Assembly: GCA_050289385.1 (NCBI GenBank)
Contig: JBNKFQ010000225.1
Coordinates: 20,560-84,559, forward strand
Direction of reading: 5' to 3'
Length of the DNA stretch: 64,000 nt
Source: JBNKFQ01 sp050289385
GTDB taxonomy: Bacteria > Pseudomonadota > Gammaproteobacteria > Pseudomonadales > Porticoccaceae
Position numbers and translations under genes: made by a program
Part shown: one piece after another, positions 60,752-64,000 of the stretch
How the letters are laid out: each line of letters begins with the position of its first letter
How positions within the stretch are numbered: the first letter of the stretch is position 1
The notes under the pieces: generated by a model
What the model was told of the DNA's origin: nothing
Seen by the model: the letters and a program-made list of their open reading frames with translations, nothing else
The model's database searches: none

Positions 60752-60792
60752 TTTTCTTGTGTTTTGGCTCTGATGTTTGTACCACATAAACC

Positions 60793-60820
60793 AGAAAAGC
60801 AGCCCAAAGGCTGCCTTTCT
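60793..60820 (-). terminator. gyrB terminator
   Basis: GCAGCC and GGCTGC (60799-60804 and 60809-60814) form a stem with a 4-nt loop. On the minus strand, AGAAAG before and TTTTCT after it extend the stem by imperfect pairing, giving an intrinsic-terminator shape about 55 bp beyond the gyrB stop. Confidence 0.8.
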
Positions 60821-60873
60821 TACTCAACGCTGCAACCCAATTTCATTTGTTTTGCTTTTAGCAGCTCTGTTAA

Positions 60874-63291
60874 TTAAACATCCAGATTAGTCACCGCCAG
60901 CGCGTTACTTTCAATAAAATCCCTTCTCGGCTCTACCTGGTCACCCATCAAACAAGTAAACATTTGATCGGCAGCAATGGCGTCCTCCACCGTTACCTTG
61001 AGCATGCGTCGTGCACCCGGGTCCATTGTGGTTTCCCACAACTGATCGGGATTCATCTCGCCCAAGCCCTTGTAGCGCTGGATGTTATAACCTCGTCGCG
61101 CTTCGATCATCAGCCACTCCAGCGCCTCTTTAAAGCTGGTAACTTCCCGGGTGCGCTCCCCTCGTTTGATGTAGGCGCCCTCTTCAATCAAGCCCTGCAA
61201 CTCCATACCCAACGCAACGATGGCCTGATATTCACCGGTGGCGACAAAGTCGTGATTAAATCGATATCGATGGGGTACACCATGAGCCATGATCTCGACT
61301 TGTGGCATATAGAGGTGACGCTCCTTATCTTCTACTGCATCGACCGTATAGTGATGACTTCCGGCGATATTTTCAGTTTGAAGCGCAGCAACCATCTGCT
61401 GACACCACGCCGACATCTTGTCGCCATCTGTCATGATCTCCTCCGAAATAGCCGGCAAATAGATCATTTGTTCCAGCACTTCGGCAGGATAAACTCGCGA
61501 CAGACGATCAATAATCGCCATGACCTTGCGATAGTTATTAACCAGCGATTCCAGCCCGGTGCCGACGATTGCAGGGGCATCAGCACTAATATACAGGCTG
61601 GCATTTTCCAGGGCTGACTGGATCAAAAACCGGGTCAGGGCTTCGTCATCCTTGAGATACTGCTCTTGCTTCCCCTTGCTGATTTTGTAGAGCGGTGGTT
61701 GAGCAATATAGATATGACCGCGTTCAATCAACTCCCGCATTTGCCGAAAAAAGAAGGTCAGTAGCAAGGTGCGAATATGAGACCCGTCAACGTCCGCATC
61801 CGTCATTATGACAATGCTGTGGTAACGTAACTTGGCTGGATCAAACTCCTGTGCACCAATACCACAACCAAGCGCGGTAATCAGAGTGCCAACCTCTGCA
61901 CTCGATAACATTTTATCGAAGCGTGCCTTTTCCACATTCAATATTTTGCCCTTGAGCGGCAAAATCGCCTGGGTACGACGATCACGCCCCTGTTTGGCAG
62001 ACCCACCGGCAGAGTCACCCTCCACCAGGTAGATTTCAGAAAGTGCGGGGTCTTTCTCCTGACAGTCTGCGAGTTTGCCTGGCAGCCCGGCAATGTCCAG
62101 GGCGCCTTTGCGGCGTGTCATTTCGCGCGCTTTGCGAGCCGCCTCACGGGCTCGTGCCGCTTCGATCATTTTGGTAACAATTTGCTTGGCTTCCTGCGGG
62201 TATTCCAGCAAGTATTCGGTAAAACGGCTACCCATCTCTTGCTCTACCGCGGCTTTCACCTCAGAGCTCACCAGCTTGTCCTTGGTTTGCGAGGAAAATT
62301 TGGGATCCGGCACTTTTACTGAAATTATCGCCGTGAGTCCTTCACGGGCGTCATCACCCGTGGTATTTACCTTGGCTTTAGCTCCCAGCCCCTCTTTTTC
62401 AATGTACGTGTTCAGGCCTCTGGTCAATGCCGCTCTAAAGCCAGCGAGATGAGTACCACCGTCGCGCTGGGGAATATTGTTGGTGTAACAGAAGATGTTT
62501 TCCTGAAAACCGTCATTCCATTGCAGCGCAACCTCAACGCCTGTGCCGTCTTCACGCTGATTGTTAAAGTGCAACACCTTGTTTACTGCTGTTTTGTTGT
62601 GATTGAGGTATTCAACAAAGGCGCTCAGGCCACCCTCGTATTCATAGACCTCTTCTTTTCCGCTGCGCTCGTCTACCAGCACAATGCGTACGCCGGAATT
62701 CAGGAACGACAATTCGCGCAGTCGTTTTGCCAATATATCAAAATGAAAGCTGATGTTGTTAAAGGTCTCTGCGGAAGGCACAAAACGCACCTCTGTACCA
62801 CTCTCCTCGGTATCGCCCACGACTTTTAATGGTTCTTTGGGCACACCGTGGCTATAGACCTGCTCGTGAACCTTGCCTTCACGACGGATAGTAAGGCGCA
62901 ACTCTTCTGACAAGGCGTTTACAACAGAAACCCCCACGCCGTGAAGGCCGCCAGATACCTTGTAGGTGTTGTCGTCGAACTTGCCCCCGGCATGCAGTAC
63001 CGTCATGATCACTTCGGCAGCAGAAACACCTTCATCGTGTATTTCGGTAGGAATGCCTCGTCCGTTATCAGAAACAGAAACCGATTCATCCGGATGAATA
63101 ACAACCCGAATTTCATTACAGTGGCCAGCCAATGCCTCATCAATAGAGTTATCTACCAGCTCAAACACCATGTGGTGCAAACCGGTGCCATCATCTGTAT
63201 CACCAATATACATCCCCGGACGCTTGCGAACGGCATCCAGGCCCTTCAGTACCTTGATACTGGACGAATCGTAGTGCTGTTCTTCACTCAT
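60874..63291 (-). CDS. gyrB: DNA gyrase subunit B
   Basis: An 805-residue type IIA topoisomerase subunit. It has the ATP-binding GHKL domain (FELVDNSIDEALAGHCNEI, DNGRGIPTEIH, GGLHGVGVSVVNALS), the transducer region, the TOPRIM motifs EGDSAGGSAKQGRDR and MTDADVDGSHIRTLLLTFFFRQM, and the C-terminal RYKGLGEMNPDQLWETTMDP. The length is the usual one for gammaproteobacterial GyrB with the GyrB-specific insert. Together with GyrA it supercoils DNA. It is downstream of recF (28 bp gap), as expected near oriC. Confidence 0.99.
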   Translation of the reverse strand: MSEEQHYDSSSIKVLKGLDAVRKRPGMYIGDTDDGTGLHHMVFELVDNSIDEALAGHCNEIRVVIHPDESVSVSDNGRGIPTEIHDEGVSAAEVIMTVLHAGGKFDDNTYKVSGGLHGVGVSVVNALSEELRLTIRREGKVHEQVYSHGVPKEPLKVVGDTEESGTEVRFVPSAETFNNISFHFDILAKRLRELSFLNSGVRIVLVDERSGKEEVYEYEGGLSAFVEYLNHNKTAVNKVLHFNNQREDGTGVEVALQWNDGFQENIFCYTNNIPQRDGGTHLAGFRAALTRGLNTYIEKEGLGAKAKVNTTGDDAREGLTAIISVKVPDPKFSSQTKDKLVSSEVKAAVEQEMGSRFTEYLLEYPQEAKQIVTKMIEAARAREAARKAREMTRRKGALDIAGLPGKLADCQEKDPALSEIYLVEGDSAGGSAKQGRDRRTQAILPLKGKILNVEKARFDKMLSSAEVGTLITALGCGIGAQEFDPAKLRYHSIVIMTDADVDGSHIRTLLLTFFFRQMRELIERGHIYIAQPPLYKISKGKQEQYLKDDEALTRFLIQSALENASLYISADAPAIVGTGLESLVNNYRKVMAIIDRLSRVYPAEVLEQMIYLPAISEEIMTDGDKMSAWCQQMVAALQTENIAGSHHYTVDAVEDKERHLYMPQVEIMAHGVPHRYRFNHDFVATGEYQAIVALGMELQGLIEEGAYIKRGERTREVTSFKEALEWLMIEARRGYNIQRYKGLGEMNPDQLWETTMDPGARRMLKVTVEDAIAADQMFTCLMGDQVEPRRDFIESNALAVTNLDV

Positions 63292-63319
63292 GCGACTTTC
63301 TCAACTGTTTATTGTCTGC

Positions 63320-64000
63320 CTATACCAAACTGACTGTTCCATGTTCCACGTGGAACATTTTTGCCTCCCGGTCTTCTGGCCAGGAGGTTCTCAAATCTTG
63401 TTGAAATACACCTGTGATGAACACTTGTGCTTCCAACTGCCGCAACAACTCACCAACCCTTTGCCGATGAACCCCATCCAGCTCAGAGGGGAGATCATCC
63501 AACAGATAAATGCATCGCTTTCCGGTAAGTTGGTGGTAGAGGTAACCCTGTGCAATTTGCAGTGCATAGACTACGGTTTTAATTTGCCCCCTGGACAACG
63601 TTTCGGCAGCGTTCTTAGTGCCAGATTTAATTTTCAAATCTGCTCTGTGTGCCCCGTAATTACTGGTTTTGCTGTGACAATCCCGTTCTCGCCCAGCAGT
63701 TAAAACCTTTTGCAACAACTCTTTTGAATCCCAGCCCTGTTGATAACTGAAATCTATATCAAACATATCGTTTGCCAACTCTACAAACACCTGTTTGAAA
63801 ACTGGCAAATACTGCTCCAGATACCGCTCGCGGTGGCCGCTAACCTGCTCGGAAAACCGCACGAACTCGGCATCCCAAGTCTTTAATTCCGAACCGTCTA
63901 TTCTATCACGGCGCAGTAGAGAATTCCGGTGTTTCAGACAGCGCTGAAAGTGCTGCCACAACTGACGGTACTCATGTTCCACGTGGAACACTCCCCAGTC
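63320..64000 (-). CDS. recF: DNA replication and repair protein RecF (partial, 3' part)
   Basis: The C-terminal 226 residues of RecF; the frame stays open through the window edge, so the N-terminal Walker A half is outside. Visible are ETLSRGQIKTVVYALQIAQGYLYHQ (ABC-type signature) and CIYLLDDLPSELD (Walker B plus D-loop). RecF loads RecA at gaps with RecOR. The DWGVFHVEH segment at the window edge and the FHVEHG at the C-terminus are both encoded by parS palindromes. The orientation puts dnaN and dnaA beyond the right edge. Confidence 0.95.
   Translation of the reverse strand, partial: DWGVFHVEHEYRQLWQHFQRCLKHRNSLLRRDRIDGSELKTWDAEFVRFSEQVSGHRERYLEQYLPVFKQVFVELANDMFDIDFSYQQGWDSKELLQKVLTAGRERDCHSKTSNYGAHRADLKIKSGTKNAAETLSRGQIKTVVYALQIAQGYLYHQLTGKRCIYLLDDLPSELDGVHRQRVGELLRQLEAQVFITGVFQQDLRTSWPEDREAKMFHVEHGTVSLV
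63341..63358. promoter_or_regulatory. parS site at the recF 3' end
   Basis: ATGTTCCACGTGGAACAT is a perfect 18-bp palindrome whose 16-bp core TGTTCCACGTGGAACA matches the parS site bound by ParB (TGTTYCACGTGRAACA). It lies inside the recF end and encodes FHVEH. Together with a second copy at 63975-63990 it marks the origin-proximal centromere region. Confidence 0.85.
63975..63990. promoter_or_regulatory. Second parS site in recF coding sequence
   Basis: TGTTCCACGTGGAACA, identical in its 16-bp core to the site 633 bp away. It lies within recF and encodes FHVEH in the DWGVFHVEHEY segment. Two such sites in one gene near oriC fit the ParABS system of chromosome segregation; parA and parB are not in the window. 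Confidence 0.85.

Noticed and set aside
60589..60873. A HipAB toxin-antitoxin remnant next to the paired palindromes
   Set aside because: The open frames in this gap show no HTH or kinase signature; the palindromes are reported alone.

Overview
This window looks like a chromosomal segment of a marine-type gammaproteobacterium (Pseudomonas/Cellvibrio-like branch). The right end carries glyQ-glyS-gmhB-plsC followed by convergent gyrB and a recF cut by the window edge, the order usual beside oriC in pseudomonad relatives. Two perfect TGTTCCACGTGGAACA palindromes (parS, the ParB site) lie in and at the end of recF, which also points to an origin-proximal position. I assign no genus. I saw no rRNA, tRNA, CRISPR array or transposase gene.

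Region 1 (about 1-20.3 kb): two small lipoproteins and a MipA/OmpV-type outer-membrane protein at the left edge, then a tightly overlapping minus-strand operon (18941 down to 2584) for an aryl polyene (APE) pigment. Its order follows the E. coli apeC-to-apeR order: chain-length-factor-like protein, acyltransferase, two ACPs, membrane protein, acyl-ACP ligase fused to a dehydratase, glycosyltransferase, LpxL-like acyltransferase, aromatic amino acid ammonia-lyase, thioesterase, LolA-like carrier, MMPL exporter, halogenase-like flavoprotein, DUF3261 lipoprotein, ketosynthase, dehydratase, ketoreductase, ketosynthase. A divergent pair (a secreted small protein and a Sfp-type phosphopantetheinyl transferase) probably serves it. 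Together the genes can make an aryl starter from an amino acid, load and extend it on ACPs, and move the product to the outer membrane.

Region 2 (20.3-35 kb): phosphate control (phoB-phoR and pstSCAB-phoU, with Pho boxes before phoB and pstS and an attenuator-like hairpin after pstS). Between the halves lie a DUF938 methyltransferase, yaaA, an M48 lipoprotein peptidase, and an ECF41-type sigma factor operon (AhpD-like protein, sigma factor, MFS pump) with a near-consensus ECF41 promoter.

Region 3 (35-45 kb): a TRAP transporter permease pair without its binding protein, a YciA-like thioesterase, a 175-bp palindromic MITE-like element, a FabD-like transacylase, a fused alpha/beta 2-oxoacid dehydrogenase E1, and a lysine-degradation set (ALDH7-type dehydrogenase, saccharopine dehydrogenase-like enzyme, divergent Lrp regulator).

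Region 4 (45-55 kb): TonB-dependent receptor and thioredoxin-fold lipoprotein, FemAB-like acyltransferase, a frameshifted AraC regulator, and several small housekeeping or accessory genes (DUF3291, GFA, NYN, MBL, DUF2959, LpxL-like).

Region 5 (55-64 kb): glyQS, gmhB, plsC, a small basic protein, a DUF488 gene preceded by two identical 14-bp palindromes, gyrB and partial recF. Arrays with a 7-bp period, several folding into hairpins, occur after phoB, phoR and the YciA-like gene and before the E1 gene.
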